From positions 1,240,001-1,304,000 of the forward strand of contig NZ_CP025086.1 in assembly GCF_004135935.1 (NCBI RefSeq): a stretch of DNA of 64,000 bases, read 5' to 3'. The DNA comes from Methylovirgula ligni. Its GTDB lineage: Bacteria > Pseudomonadota > Alphaproteobacteria > Rhizobiales > Beijerinckiaceae. Under the pieces are notes generated by a model. That model made no database searches and was not told the origin of the DNA. It saw only the letters and a program-made list of their open reading frames with translations. The position numbers and the translations under genes are program-made. Within the stretch, counting starts at the first letter, position 1. Every line of letters begins with the position of its first letter. Below, piece by piece: positions 1-7,674 of this stretch.

Positions 1-230
1 CGCAATTGCGCGAGATTTTCGACGGCACCTGCCTCGCACTGTCGGTAACCGCGCTCGACAATGATGCTCCGATTGTCGGCGCCGGGGCCGGGCGCTTCGT
101 CGTCCGGCGACTCGCGGCGCGACTCGGCCGTCCGTACATCGATTGCGCGGATTTGCTTCCCACGGCACCGGAGCTGCGCCGCAAAGCCGCCGATTGTCTG
201 CCTGCCTGCGCGGTGGCGTTGCTGGCTTAG
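1..230 (+). CDS. H4MPT-linked C1-transfer hydantoinase-like protein, C-terminal fragment
   Basis: Only the last ~75 codons are in the window; the gene begins to the left. The frame reads through from the first bases and stops with TAG at 228-230. The visible part has a Gly-rich segment (VGAGAGRFVVRRLA) followed by a short conserved-looking RPY motif, as at the end of the hydantoinase/oxoprolinase-type ASKHA proteins found in H4MPT gene clusters of methylotrophs (related to archaeal MfnF). The assignment leans on the neighbouring H4MPT genes as well as on the tail. It converges on the DUF447 gene with a 4-base overlap. Any other hydantoinase-A-like ATPase would look similar over this short stretch. 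Confidence 0.55.
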   Translation, partial: QLREIFDGTCLALSVTALDNDAPIVGAGAGRFVVRRLAARLGRPYIDCADLLPTAPELRRKAADCLPACAVALLA

Positions 231-790
231 ATGCGTGCGTAATGCGCCGCGACTTTTTCGGCGAGCCAGCTCCACGCCTCTGCCTCTTCCGGCCCCGCCG
301 TCTTGTCGATGGCGATTTGGAGATAGGCGATTTCGGTTTCGATCTTCTCGCGCGGCAGGAAGTCGAGCCGGCTTGCGAGCACCGCCAATTCCAGCACTGC
401 CGCCTTGGCGCGGTTCATCCCCTCGAAAGGCGCATGCTGCTGCTGGCGTAACACGCGGCAATGAAACCGCGGGCGCTGCTCGTGTGCCTCGACCTGATCG
501 ACGGCAAGTTCCGCATGGGTCAAGGCCGCCGCCAGACGCGGCACGGGAAAGCCTTCGATCTTCGTCAGCGGCCAGTCGCGTCGCCCGGTCAAACAGCCGG
601 CGAAGATGCGCACATCGTCGATGTAATTGGCGATTGCGAAAGGCACCGCCCGCAGATTGTCGAGCGTCGTCGAAGGATGGAAGGGCGCGATGATCCATTG
701 GTCCGCCTCGGCGATCAGTCCAAGCGGCGCGATATGCACGCGGCCCTGCGCATCGGCGGTCGTCACGACACATTCGCGGATCATGGGCAT
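227..790 (-). CDS. DUF447 family flavin-binding-type protein of the H4MPT cluster
   Basis: A 187-residue protein opening MPMIRECVVTTADAQG, then a split-barrel-like segment (HIAPLGLIAEADQWIIAPFHPSTT) with the HPSTTLDNL motif typical of DUF447. This family occurs in methanogens and H4MPT-using methylotrophs and is presumed to take part in cofactor synthesis; no reaction is established that I can name. The ATG at 790 is one base after the stop of the upstream gene (792), so the two are translationally coupled. A longer frame exists up to 811 but overlaps the neighbour and lacks family similarity. It is the last gene of a leftward four-gene operon. Confidence 0.75.
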   Translation of the reverse strand: MPMIRECVVTTADAQGRVHIAPLGLIAEADQWIIAPFHPSTTLDNLRAVPFAIANYIDDVRIFAGCLTGRRDWPLTKIEGFPVPRLAAALTHAELAVDQVEAHEQRPRFHCRVLRQQQHAPFEGMNRAKAAVLELAVLASRLDFLPREKIETEIAYLQIAIDKTAGPEEAEAWSWLAEKVAAHYARI

Positions 791-791
791 T

Positions 792-2186
792 TCAACCCTC
801 CGCCTTGGCACGCAGCGTATGGCCCATCTCGCGCAGCCGCGTCAGATCTTCCTGTGCTGCCTCCGTCGCCGCTCCGAAGTCGAGCGGCTCATCCTGCACG
901 TAGCGCTTGCCGAGCGTGAAGGCGAGCTCAGCCTTCATCAATTCCGTGCCGATATAGAAGGCATGCGCGTCGTCGCCTTTCACGGCAAGATGCGGGAAGA
1001 GCGTCATCGCATCGCGCGCCACATGATGGCCGGCGCGATTGTAGAGATGGATGCCGTCTTCCGCGACCTCGATACGATAATTGGCATCGCGCACATCCGC
1101 CGCGCGCTCGGCAATCTCGACCGGCGTCGTGACGAAGGGCTTGAGATCATGCACCTGCGCGAGGCCCGCGCCATAGCCCTTGGGCAGGGCCTCGTCGGCG
1201 CGCGCCGCATACATCAGCCGCCGCGCGTCATCGTGTTCGGCGACCGTGCGGCGCGTATGCGGGCTCACCTGCACGACGAGCACATTGCGGATGGAAAGCT
1301 CCGAACAGATGCCGAGCAGCATGGCGGTGATGCCGCTGGTATCCGCTTCGGTCAACTCCGTCAGATTCCCGGTGCCCATCATCATCTCGGCGTCCGGCAG
1401 CAGGCGCCGCGCCTCGATATAGCGCGCGAGCGAGGCGGAGAAACCGAAATGGATCGGATCGAGAATCGGATCGATGATGAAGGGAATGTCCGCCGCTTGC
1501 GCCTTTTCGGCGAGCCGGACCAGCGAGCCGAGATCGGAATGCGGCTGCGGGATCAGCACCGGCGTCACCGGATATTTGCGGGCGATGTCGAGCGTCGTCT
1601 CGGTGAGGCTCAGCAGAAAATCTGCCCCCGCTGCGGCGCCGCGCTCGAGTTCGCCGGCATCGGCGGAATCGACGCTCACTTTATGCCCCGCCGCCTTCAA
1701 CGCGCGCACGCAATCCTCAAGATTCGGAAACGGCGTATCGGGCAGGCAGCCGAGGTCGATCACATCGGCGCCCTCGGTGCGCATCTGCGCCGCGCGGCGC
1801 AGAATTTCATCGACGGAAACGCCGGAGGCGTCAACGATCTCGCTGAAAATGCGAATGTCGTAGCGGGACAGATCCGGTGGCCGGCCGCCCCGGCCGAAAT
1901 AGGCCGGAAGATCGGCGATCTCGTCCGGGCCACGCTCGACCTTGACGCCGAGTTCGCGCGACAGCGCGTCGAGATCGGCGCGGCAGCGTCCCGGCAGGAT
2001 AATCCGCTCGGCCTCGATGGGGCGCGGCACGCGGCGCAGAATGATCGCTTCAGTCATCAGCGCCGCGACTTTCACCCCGACATCGAAAATGCGCCAGGCG
2101 AAGGGCGTCGGGCCGAGCCCGTTCATCGTCTTGACGAGACGCGGCGCGGCGAGATGTCCGGTCAGAAGCAGGATGCGTTCGGCCAT
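792..2186 (-). CDS. Dihydropteroate synthase-like protein (DUF6513) of the H4MPT cluster
   Basis: A 464-residue protein beginning MAERILLLTGHLAAPRLV. The N-terminal ~110 residues match the DUF6513-type extension. The middle (from about residue 125) is a TIM-barrel pterin-binding domain with DVIDLGCLPDT, KVSVDSADAGELERG, PVLIPQPHSD and PFIIDPILDPIHFGF strings, in the order seen in dihydropteroate-synthase-related proteins of methanogens and methylotrophs. Its likely role is assembly of the H4MPT pterin/aryl part in place of FolP. It sits 22 bases after the kinase-like gene and 1 base before DUF447. Family placement is firm; the exact reaction is inferred. Confidence 0.8.
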   Translation of the reverse strand: MAERILLLTGHLAAPRLVKTMNGLGPTPFAWRIFDVGVKVAALMTEAIILRRVPRPIEAERIILPGRCRADLDALSRELGVKVERGPDEIADLPAYFGRGGRPPDLSRYDIRIFSEIVDASGVSVDEILRRAAQMRTEGADVIDLGCLPDTPFPNLEDCVRALKAAGHKVSVDSADAGELERGAAAGADFLLSLTETTLDIARKYPVTPVLIPQPHSDLGSLVRLAEKAQAADIPFIIDPILDPIHFGFSASLARYIEARRLLPDAEMMMGTGNLTELTEADTSGITAMLLGICSELSIRNVLVVQVSPHTRRTVAEHDDARRLMYAARADEALPKGYGAGLAQVHDLKPFVTTPVEIAERAADVRDANYRIEVAEDGIHLYNRAGHHVARDAMTLFPHLAVKGDDAHAFYIGTELMKAELAFTLGKRYVQDEPLDFGAATEAAQEDLTRLREMGHTLRAKAEG

Positions 2187-2208
2187 ACGTCAGTCGAGCC
2201 TCGTTTTT

Positions 2209-2844
2209 TCAGGCGCGTCGCAGGTGCAGGCCCGGTATCTGCCCGCGTAAAAATTCGGTCGGCGCCTCGGGCAGAGCGGCTGGTCCGGCGATGAAGATAT
2301 CAGCGCCACTCGCCGCGGCAAAATGCGGGAACAGGCGATCGACGACGCCCGCCTGCGCAAGCTCGGTGAGCGTGAGGCCCGCGTCGGCGTCGATCTCGGC
2401 GCTTTTGATCAGCAGCAGCCGCTCCGCCCGCAGCTTCGCTGCGAGCCAGGCGGCGAGGGTATCGGAGGTGACGTCCCAGGATTTCGGCAGCGGCGAGGCG
2501 AGCGCCATCGCCGCCGGTGCCCAGCAGGCGATGCGGCCGGTCCGCAGCGCACGGCCGATGGCGGCAGGCGTCGATACAACGGCGAGCCGCGGCCAGAGCG
2601 CGGCCAGAGCCAGGCCGTATTGCTCCATCGCGACAAGGGCGATGTGATGTGCGGCATCGTCGTCGAAGCGCATCTTCGCCTGCATCGCGCGCACGGCATC
2701 GGCAAAGCCGCCGCCGCCGGGCACGACGATGAGCGGATCGGGATAGCGGTCGAGCGCTTCGAGCCAGCTTGTGAGCAGCGGCGTATCCGCGAGGCTGCCG
2801 CCAAGCTTCACGACCAGGGGGCGCGGCGTTTTGTAGGATGGCAC
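2209..2844 (-). CDS. Amino-acid-kinase-fold protein of the H4MPT cluster (MfnE-like)
   Basis: A 211-residue protein with the amino acid kinase signature near the N-terminus (PLVVKLGGSLAD) and a second nucleotide-binding loop (LIVVPGGGGFADAVR), then SWDVTSDTLAAWLAAKL and LLLIKSAEID as in the C-terminal half of the fold. At ~210 residues it is shorter than aspartate or glutamate kinases, which fits the archaeal MfnE-type kinases that phosphorylate a furan intermediate in methanofuran synthesis. It lies 9 bases downstream of the MfnB-FolB fusion gene, which supports a methanofuran-type role. The substrate is inferred from context only. Confidence 0.7.
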   Translation of the reverse strand: MPSYKTPRPLVVKLGGSLADTPLLTSWLEALDRYPDPLIVVPGGGGFADAVRAMQAKMRFDDDAAHHIALVAMEQYGLALAALWPRLAVVSTPAAIGRALRTGRIACWAPAAMALASPLPKSWDVTSDTLAAWLAAKLRAERLLLIKSAEIDADAGLTLTELAQAGVVDRLFPHFAAASGADIFIAGPAALPEAPTEFLRGQIPGLHLRRA

Positions 2845-2853
2845 GGTGATCGA

Positions 2854-4026
2854 TCAGCCGCCGGATTTGGCGGCAACGTCGGATATACTGGCGAAAAGCT
2901 GGTGCAGGCTGCCCGCCTGGCTCGCCCGTTCGCGGCTGATTTCGATGCCGACGCTGCCGTCGATGACATCGAGCTTTTCGACGCGGACTTTGATCGCAAC
3001 GAGACGCGGATGCGCGAGCAGGGCGTCGGCGACGCGCTCGGCGACGGTTTCGACGAGATCGACGTGACCGCGCGAAAGAACGAGACGGATGGCATCGACG
3101 ATCAAATCATAGGAGAGGATGTCGCGCATATCCTCAGCATGATGCGCCGTACGGCGAACGTCGGCGTCGATATTAAAGCGCACCCGCTGCGTCTTTTCGC
3201 GCTCGAAATCATAGGCGCCGATGGAGACCAACAAGACGAGGTCGTGAACGAAGACGCGGTCGGTCTCGATCTTCTCGTCGCGCCCGGGCCCATAGCCGCG
3301 GGCCGACAAAAGACGCCAGTCGATCTTGAATTCGTCCTGCGCATCGAGCGTCGAAGGCGCGCGCGGGATCAGGTCGCGGATGAAACGCACCTGCGCCGCA
3401 TCGATCGCTTTCTTGCGATCGTTGCCGGAACACAGCGCGCCGCGAAAGCCGAGGAGGTTGGGCTCCAGCGGCAGCAGCCGGGCGATGTCGGGCGCCTCAA
3501 GCGAGCCGGCAAGCCCCGCGATGAGATTCGCCTCATGCGCCCGATCGACGAATTCGCGCAGGCCGGAGATGTCGACATGATTGACGAGCCGCTTGCCATC
3601 CTTCGCCGCCGTGTCGAGCATGACGCCTTTGAACCCCGCCGCGGCGAGGCTCGGGATCAGCGTGAGATCGAGGCCGCGATCGGCGAAGAGAACGGCGATG
3701 AGCCTGGCTTCAGCGGCGAGGGACGTCAGCGCCGCGATGCTCTCGGCGGCGCTCTCGCTGGGGATGCCGACTTTCACATAATCGACCCCAGTGGCAGCGA
3801 TCGCTTTGGCCGCCGCGGCCAGCTCGGCGGGCTCGGTGAGATTGCCCGCGACGGCGCTCACTGGTCGGCGACCGCCGATTGTTGCAACGATGGCGCGAAT
3901 CACCGCCGGCGTCAGCGCGCCGAGCGGCCCGTCTGCCGGGTTCTTGAGGTCGAGAATATCGGCGCCTTCGATCAGCGCGATTTCGGCTTCCGCAGCGTCG
4001 GCGACGCTCGCGAGCATCAGCGTCAT
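2854..4026 (-). CDS. MfnB ((5-formylfuran-3-yl)methyl phosphate synthase) fused to a dihydroneopterin aldolase-like domain
   Basis: First gene of the leftward H4MPT operon, 390 residues from the ATG at 4026 (an in-frame ATG at 4068 would add 14 poorly conserved residues). Residues 1-~230 are an MfnB/DUF556 TIM barrel: ILDLKNPADGPLGA places a lysine at 28 and DYVKVGI one at 85, the positions of the two key lysines in archaeal MfnB, which makes the furan phosphate from two triose phosphates. Residues ~257-390 (DRVFVHDLVLLVSIGAYDFE onward) are a FolB/dihydroneopterin aldolase-type domain with DLVETVAERVADALL. The protein would join pterin and furan chemistry in one chain. Confidence 0.8.
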   Translation of the reverse strand: MTLMLASVADAAEAEIALIEGADILDLKNPADGPLGALTPAVIRAIVATIGGRRPVSAVAGNLTEPAELAAAAKAIAATGVDYVKVGIPSESAAESIAALTSLAAEARLIAVLFADRGLDLTLIPSLAAAGFKGVMLDTAAKDGKRLVNHVDISGLREFVDRAHEANLIAGLAGSLEAPDIARLLPLEPNLLGFRGALCSGNDRKKAIDAAQVRFIRDLIPRAPSTLDAQDEFKIDWRLLSARGYGPGRDEKIETDRVFVHDLVLLVSIGAYDFEREKTQRVRFNIDADVRRTAHHAEDMRDILSYDLIVDAIRLVLSRGHVDLVETVAERVADALLAHPRLVAIKVRVEKLDVIDGSVGIEISRERASQAGSLHQLFASISDVAAKSGG

Positions 4027-4163
4027 CAGGCACCAAAGTCTAGGCGGGCGGCCGGTGCACGGCGACAATGCGCGCCGCTCGGGCCGCCCTCTTCAATCTG
4101 GGCTTCCTTTATAGGAGAACGGGCGAAAGGCCAATTATCCTCTCGGAGCAGGACCGGAAGCCG

Positions 4164-4721
4164 TTAAGGGCGCGGCACGGGCTTCTGTTGTGTGAGGGGA
4201 TAGCCGGCCTCGGACCAGCCCTGGGTTCCGTCCGCGTACCAGAGGACATGGGTATAGCCGAGAGCTTTGGCGCGTTTGGCGGCGTTCCACGACATCCAGC
4301 AATGTCGCAGGCAATAAAAGACCAGCGGCTTGTTGAGGTCGCCGCCGCTAGCCTGTTTCAGCCCGCGCCGGAAGTAATCCTCCATCGCCGGCGCCAGCGC
4401 CCCGTAGCCCGTATCCGGCAGCCAGACGCTGCCGGAAATATCGAGCCGCGGCTTGTCGCGCCAGATCGTGCCCGGCGTCAGTCCGGCGGGCTTCGGCACC
4501 TGTGGCAGGACATCGATGAACACCGCCGCCTTCTTCTGCCAGAGGTCGTGGGTTTCGGCGACGGTGAGGGCCGGCTTGCCGTCGAGCGTCGCCGGCGTTG
4601 CGGTTTTGTAGTCCGAGGTGCGATAGCCGCCCGGCTCCGGGACAGGCTGGTCGGCCCATGCGACGGGTACGATGGCAAGGGCGCAAAGGGCAAAGGCGGC
4701 AGCGAAGCGGAATAGTCTCAT
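4164..4721 (-). CDS. PQQ-dependent catabolism-associated CXXCW motif protein (rhodanese-like, periplasmic)
   Basis: A 185-residue protein with a clear signal peptide (residues 1-23, MRLFRFAAAFALCALAIVP..AWA). The rhodanese-like fold ends in VFYCLRHCWMSWNAAKRA, where C137-x-x-x-C141-W142 forms the CxxxCW signature of the family found beside PQQ-dependent dehydrogenases. GYxHVLWYADGTQGWSEAGYP at the C-terminus is rhodanese-typical. Probable role: periplasmic sulfur or redox carrier for a quinoprotein oxidation system. The other two members of this system lie at 5810-7661, but no quinoprotein dehydrogenase is in the window. ATG at 4721 follows a plausible GAGG-type SD. Confidence 0.82.
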   Translation of the reverse strand: MRLFRFAAAFALCALAIVPVAWADQPVPEPGGYRTSDYKTATPATLDGKPALTVAETHDLWQKKAAVFIDVLPQVPKPAGLTPGTIWRDKPRLDISGSVWLPDTGYGALAPAMEDYFRRGLKQASGGDLNKPLVFYCLRHCWMSWNAAKRAKALGYTHVLWYADGTQGWSEAGYPLTQQKPVPRP

Positions 4722-4738
4722 CCTTGGGTTCCTCAGTT

Positions 4739-5302
4739 CTATTTTAGACTTTTGCGTAATGCGGACAGCGTTTCCTTGAAGCCGGCGGGGCCGCCGAGAA
4801 GGCGCTCCATCATCAGGGCGCCTTCCAGCGTCGCCACGATCATCCGCGCGGATTGGGCGGGTTTGACATCGGCCCCGATCGTGCCGTTGGCGCGGCCTTC
4901 CGCGAGAACCTGCTTCAGCCAGGCGACATGACGCTGAAAAAAGACCGCGACGCCCTCGCGGATGCGCGGCGGCAGGATGGCGAGCTCGGCCGCCATCGCC
5001 GCGGCGAGGCAGCCCTGCTCCTCCCGCAGGCCGTGGAGATAAAGCTTGGCATAGGCTTCGACGCGGGCGAGGCCGTCCTTGCTGGCGGCCGTGATCTCCT
5101 CGAGCGCCCGGTCGTAGCGTTCACCGTAGGCGGCGACGAGCGCAAGGCCGAGCTCTTCCTTGGTCGGAAAGTGATAATGGATGCTCGCCTTGCGCAGGCC
5201 GACGGCTGCGGCCAGATCGGCATAGCTGAAGCCCGACCAGCCGCGCTGTCTCACCAGCACCTCGGCCTCCGCCAGCAATTTTTCGCGCGTATCTGCGAGC
5301 AT
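4739..5302 (-). CDS. TetR/AcrR family transcriptional repressor
   Basis: A 187-residue regulator. The N-terminal helix-turn-helix reads GFSYADLAAAVGLRKASIHYHFPTKEELG, a canonical TetR DNA-binding helix set; the C-terminal ~130 residues are the helical ligand-binding domain (EEQGCLAAAMAAELAILPPRI is typical of the AcrR/YxaF-like subgroup). It is transcribed away from an AhpD-like gene at 5422. The 119-base gap holds two related palindromes (5311-5330 and 5382-5399), so this protein probably represses both itself and the AhpD-like gene. Ligand unknown; electrophiles or quinones would fit the neighbour. Confidence 0.88.
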   Translation of the reverse strand: MLADTREKLLAEAEVLVRQRGWSGFSYADLAAAVGLRKASIHYHFPTKEELGLALVAAYGERYDRALEEITAASKDGLARVEAYAKLYLHGLREEQGCLAAAMAAELAILPPRIREGVAVFFQRHVAWLKQVLAEGRANGTIGADVKPAQSARMIVATLEGALMMERLLGGPAGFKETLSALRKSLK

Positions 5303-5310
5303 ATGCTTTG

Positions 5311-5330
5311 CCTACCTACCGATAGGCAGG
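5311..5330. promoter_or_regulatory. Candidate TetR operator A (autoregulatory)
   Basis: The 20-base sequence CCTACCTACCGATAGGCAGG is an inverted repeat with 16 of 20 positions self-complementary. It lies 9 bases upstream of the start codon of the TetR gene, where binding would block that gene's own transcription. It shares the CTACCGA core with site B near the AhpD-like gene. Inference from symmetry and position. Confidence 0.6.
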
Positions 5331-5366
5331 CCCGTCAAGTATTTCGGGCGTGCTCTCCGCAACCGA

Positions 5367-5395
5367 TTGACCGGCGCGGAGCTACCGACTAGAAG
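5367..5395 (+). promoter_or_regulatory. Candidate sigma-70-type promoter for the AhpD-like gene
   Basis: TTGACC at 5367-5372 and TAGAAG at 5390-5395 are separated by 17 bases, upstream of the ATG at 5422. The -35 box is good; the -10 box matches only 4 of 6. The palindrome at 5382-5399 overlaps the -10 box, as expected for a repressor site. Confidence 0.4.
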
Positions 5396-5399
5396 GTAG
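5382..5399. promoter_or_regulatory. Candidate TetR operator B (AhpD-like gene promoter)
   Basis: CTACCGACTAGAAGGTAG is an 18-base inverted repeat (14 of 18 positions symmetrical), 22 bases upstream of the AhpD-like start codon. It shares the CTACCGA half with site A. The two sites bracket the divergent promoter region, which is the usual arrangement for a TetR regulator and its target. Confidence 0.6.
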
Positions 5400-5421
5400 G
5401 GAACAAGGGAGAGGAAGCGCC

Positions 5422-5772
5422 ATGAGCGAGAAGATGCTGGATTGGGACGCATACCGGAAACAGCTCAACAAGACGCTCGGCGGCATCGCCAGCGTGAGCC
5501 CGGACATTCTCAAAGGCAACGAAATCCTCTCCAATGCGGCGCCGAAGCCGGGGACGCTGGATGCCAAGACGCGCGAACTCATCGCGCTTGCGGTCGCGGT
5601 GACGACCCGCTGCGACGGCTGCATCGCCTATCATACCGCTGCGGCGCGTAAGGCACGGGCGACGAAAGAGGAGCTTGTCGAGGCGCTTGGTGTCGCCATC
5701 ACCCTCAACGAGGGAGCCGCGCTGATCTATTCGGCACGTGCCGTCGATGCGTTCGATAGCGTTGCGGAATAG
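5422..5772 (+). CDS. Carboxymuconolactone decarboxylase family protein (AhpD-like)
   Basis: A 116-residue single-domain protein. TRCDGCIAYHTAAARKARATKEE carries the C-x-x-C motif followed by H three residues later, the redox centre of the AhpD/CMD family; LGVAITLNEGAALIYSA is the conserved C-terminal helix. Such proteins reduce peroxides through a peroxiredoxin partner or act on protocatechuate-derived lactones; the CxxC supports the redox role. A strong SD (GGGAGAGGAAG) precedes the ATG. It is divergent from a TetR gene that probably controls it, and 37 bases upstream of the metallohydrolase-like gene, with which it may be cotranscribed. Confidence 0.85.
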   Translation: MSEKMLDWDAYRKQLNKTLGGIASVSPDILKGNEILSNAAPKPGTLDAKTRELIALAVAVTTRCDGCIAYHTAAARKARATKEELVEALGVAITLNEGAALIYSARAVDAFDSVAE

Positions 5773-5809
5773 ACCGGGCGGCAAAGGCGGCAAGAGCGCG
5801 GGAGGTTGC

Positions 5810-6769
5810 GTGGCAAAAGCTTTCACCCTGCTGGCCGCGGTCGTATGCGCGAGCATGGCTTTGCTGCTGCCGCCGCGATATGCGTTCTCCGACGTCGCGC
5901 CGCAGATCACGCCGTTGCCGGTGCGCGAGATCGCGCCGGGCGTCTATGTGCATCAGGCGCCGATTACGGAGATGAACGCGGCAAGCGGCGGCGATATTGC
6001 CAATACCGGCTTCATTGTCGGCGACGATGCCGTCGCGGTCATCGATACGGGAGGCGCGCTGACCATTGGCGCGCGGCTGAAAAAGGCGATCGAAGCGATC
6101 ACCCCGAAGCCGATCCGCTATGTCATCAACACGACCGAGCACCCGGACTACATTTTCGGCAATGCGGCTTTTGTCGGTCCGGGCGTCACCTTCGTCGGTC
6201 ACAAGAATTTGCCGCGCGAAATGGCCCAGCGCGGCCCCGACTATCTGGTGACCTGGCGGCGGATGATGCCTGACCTTGTAGCGGGCATCAAGCTCGTGCC
6301 GCCGACCCTGCTCGTCGAGCCAGGGAAGGATTTACACCTTGATCTTGGCCATCGCGAAATCGACGTCCGTGCTTGGCCGACAATGTCGACAGACTGTAAC
6401 GTGACGGTCTTCGATACCGCGACCGCGACCCTGTTCACCGGCGACCTGCTTTATCTGCATCATGTGCCGGTCATCGACGGGAGCCTGCTCGGATGGCTCA
6501 AGGAATTGCCAGCGTTCGCGAAAATCCCGGCCCAACGCATCGTCCCGGGGCATGGTCCCGCCGATTCCGACTGGCATGAGGCGCTCGACGCGCAAAAAGC
6601 CTATCTCGCCAAAATGACCGAGGATTTGCGCGCCCTCCTGAAGCAGGGCGCGGACATCAACACCGCAGCAAAAAAGGCCGCGCAATCGGAAGCCGGAAAA
6701 TGGCAGCTCTTTGGAGTCTATAACCCGCGTAACGCGACCGCCGGCTATGCCGAGCTCGAATGGCAGTGA
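5810..6769 (+). CDS. Quinoprotein relay system zinc metallohydrolase 2-type protein with a degenerate metal site
   Basis: A 319-residue secreted metallo-beta-lactamase-fold protein. I chose the GTG at 5810, a few bases after a GGGAGG SD, because it gives a clean signal peptide (residues 1-~26); a longer frame from 5738 overlaps the AhpD-like gene. The family pattern is visible (IANTGFIVGDDAVAVIDTGG, HPDYIFGNAAF, FTGDLLY, HVPVIDGSLLGWL, IVPGHGP), so relationship to the quinoprotein-associated hydrolases is good. The metal ligands are mostly gone: HxHxDH reads T109-E-H-P-D-Y114, the next His is S193 and the following Asp is N197; D212 and H248 remain. It may be a non-catalytic member. It is followed by the SoxYZ-like gene, which normally pairs with this family. 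Confidence 0.82.
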   Translation: MAKAFTLLAAVVCASMALLLPPRYAFSDVAPQITPLPVREIAPGVYVHQAPITEMNAASGGDIANTGFIVGDDAVAVIDTGGALTIGARLKKAIEAITPKPIRYVINTTEHPDYIFGNAAFVGPGVTFVGHKNLPREMAQRGPDYLVTWRRMMPDLVAGIKLVPPTLLVEPGKDLHLDLGHREIDVRAWPTMSTDCNVTVFDTATATLFTGDLLYLHHVPVIDGSLLGWLKELPAFAKIPAQRIVPGHGPADSDWHEALDAQKAYLAKMTEDLRALLKQGADINTAAKKAAQSEAGKWQLFGVYNPRNATAGYAELEWQ

Positions 6770-6815
6770 AGCGGCAAGGCAAATGCGCTATAGGAAAGCA
6801 AAAGGGAGAAACGAC

Positions 6816-7661
6816 ATGCGCAGATGGCATGGAATTGCGGCATTGGCCGTTGCGGCCGCTGCAAGCTTTTTGATCCTGGCGTCGCCGGTGCGCGCCGTCA
6901 ACGCGACGCCCGAAGAGAACTGGAAGAATCTGGCCGACGCGCTCTTTCCGCACCAGTCGCTGACCGAGGATGGCACGATAATCAAGCTTGGCACGCCGCT
7001 GGCAGCGGAGGATGCCGCGCTCGTGCCGGTGACGCTGCATATGAATTACACCGATCCCGATCTGCCAGCCAACGATCCGCATCGGGTAAAGAAAGTCACC
7101 CTTGTCATTGATGAGAATCCCTCCCCGGTCGCCGCGGTGTTCGAGCTTGGCCCGAAAGCGGGCGTCACCAAGATCGAAACGCGCGTGCGCGTCAATCAGA
7201 ACACCAAGGTCCATGCGGTGGCAGAGACCGTCGACGGCAAGCTTTACGTGAGCGAATCCTTCGTCGCTGCCGCCGGCGGCTGCTCGGCACCGAGCGGCGA
7301 TGCGGATGCTGCCGACGGGCCGCCTATCGGCACAATCCGCGTGCGCGGGATCAAGCCGGAATATGTCAGCAACGACGCCAGCCGCAAGGAAGCTGTCGTG
7401 ATGATCAAGCATCCGAACAATTCCGGCATGCAGATGGATCAGGAGACGCATCTTTATATTCCCGCGCGCTATGTCGATTCGCTACGCGTCACGCAGGGCG
7501 ATACGCTGATCTTCGCGATGACCGGGGGGATCTCGATTTCGGAAGATCCAAACTTCCGCTTCGATTATCTCTCGAACGGCGCCGGCAAGATGGATGTCGC
7601 CGCATCCGACAGCAAGGGCAAGAAATTCGCCAAGAACGCTGCGATCGAACCGGCGATGTAA
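6816..7661 (+). CDS. Quinoprotein dehydrogenase-associated SoxYZ-like carrier protein
   Basis: A 281-residue secreted protein with a signal peptide (residues 1-27). The ATG at 6816 follows a GGGAG SD at 6804-6808; the longer frame overlaps the upstream gene. The N-terminal half is SoxY-like and ends in AAAGGCSAP, with the carrier cysteine C156 in the GGC arm. The C-terminal half (GTIRVRGIKPEYV onward, MIKHPNNSGMQMD) is SoxZ-like, so it is the fused SoxYZ form found with PQQ/quinoprotein dehydrogenases. It presumably carries a sulfur adduct or substrate on C156 in the periplasm. The paired genes are the metallohydrolase-like protein just upstream and the CXXCW protein at 4164-4721. Confidence 0.85.
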   Translation: MRRWHGIAALAVAAAASFLILASPVRAVNATPEENWKNLADALFPHQSLTEDGTIIKLGTPLAAEDAALVPVTLHMNYTDPDLPANDPHRVKKVTLVIDENPSPVAAVFELGPKAGVTKIETRVRVNQNTKVHAVAETVDGKLYVSESFVAAAGGCSAPSGDADAADGPPIGTIRVRGIKPEYVSNDASRKEAVVMIKHPNNSGMQMDQETHLYIPARYVDSLRVTQGDTLIFAMTGGISISEDPNFRFDYLSNGAGKMDVAASDSKGKKFAKNAAIEPAM

Positions 7662-7674
7662 GCCGGAGGGCTTC

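Noticed and set aside
2323-4167. A 614-codon plus-strand frame opposite the H4MPT genes
   Set aside because: Shadow of the conserved minus-strand genes; no recognisable motifs.
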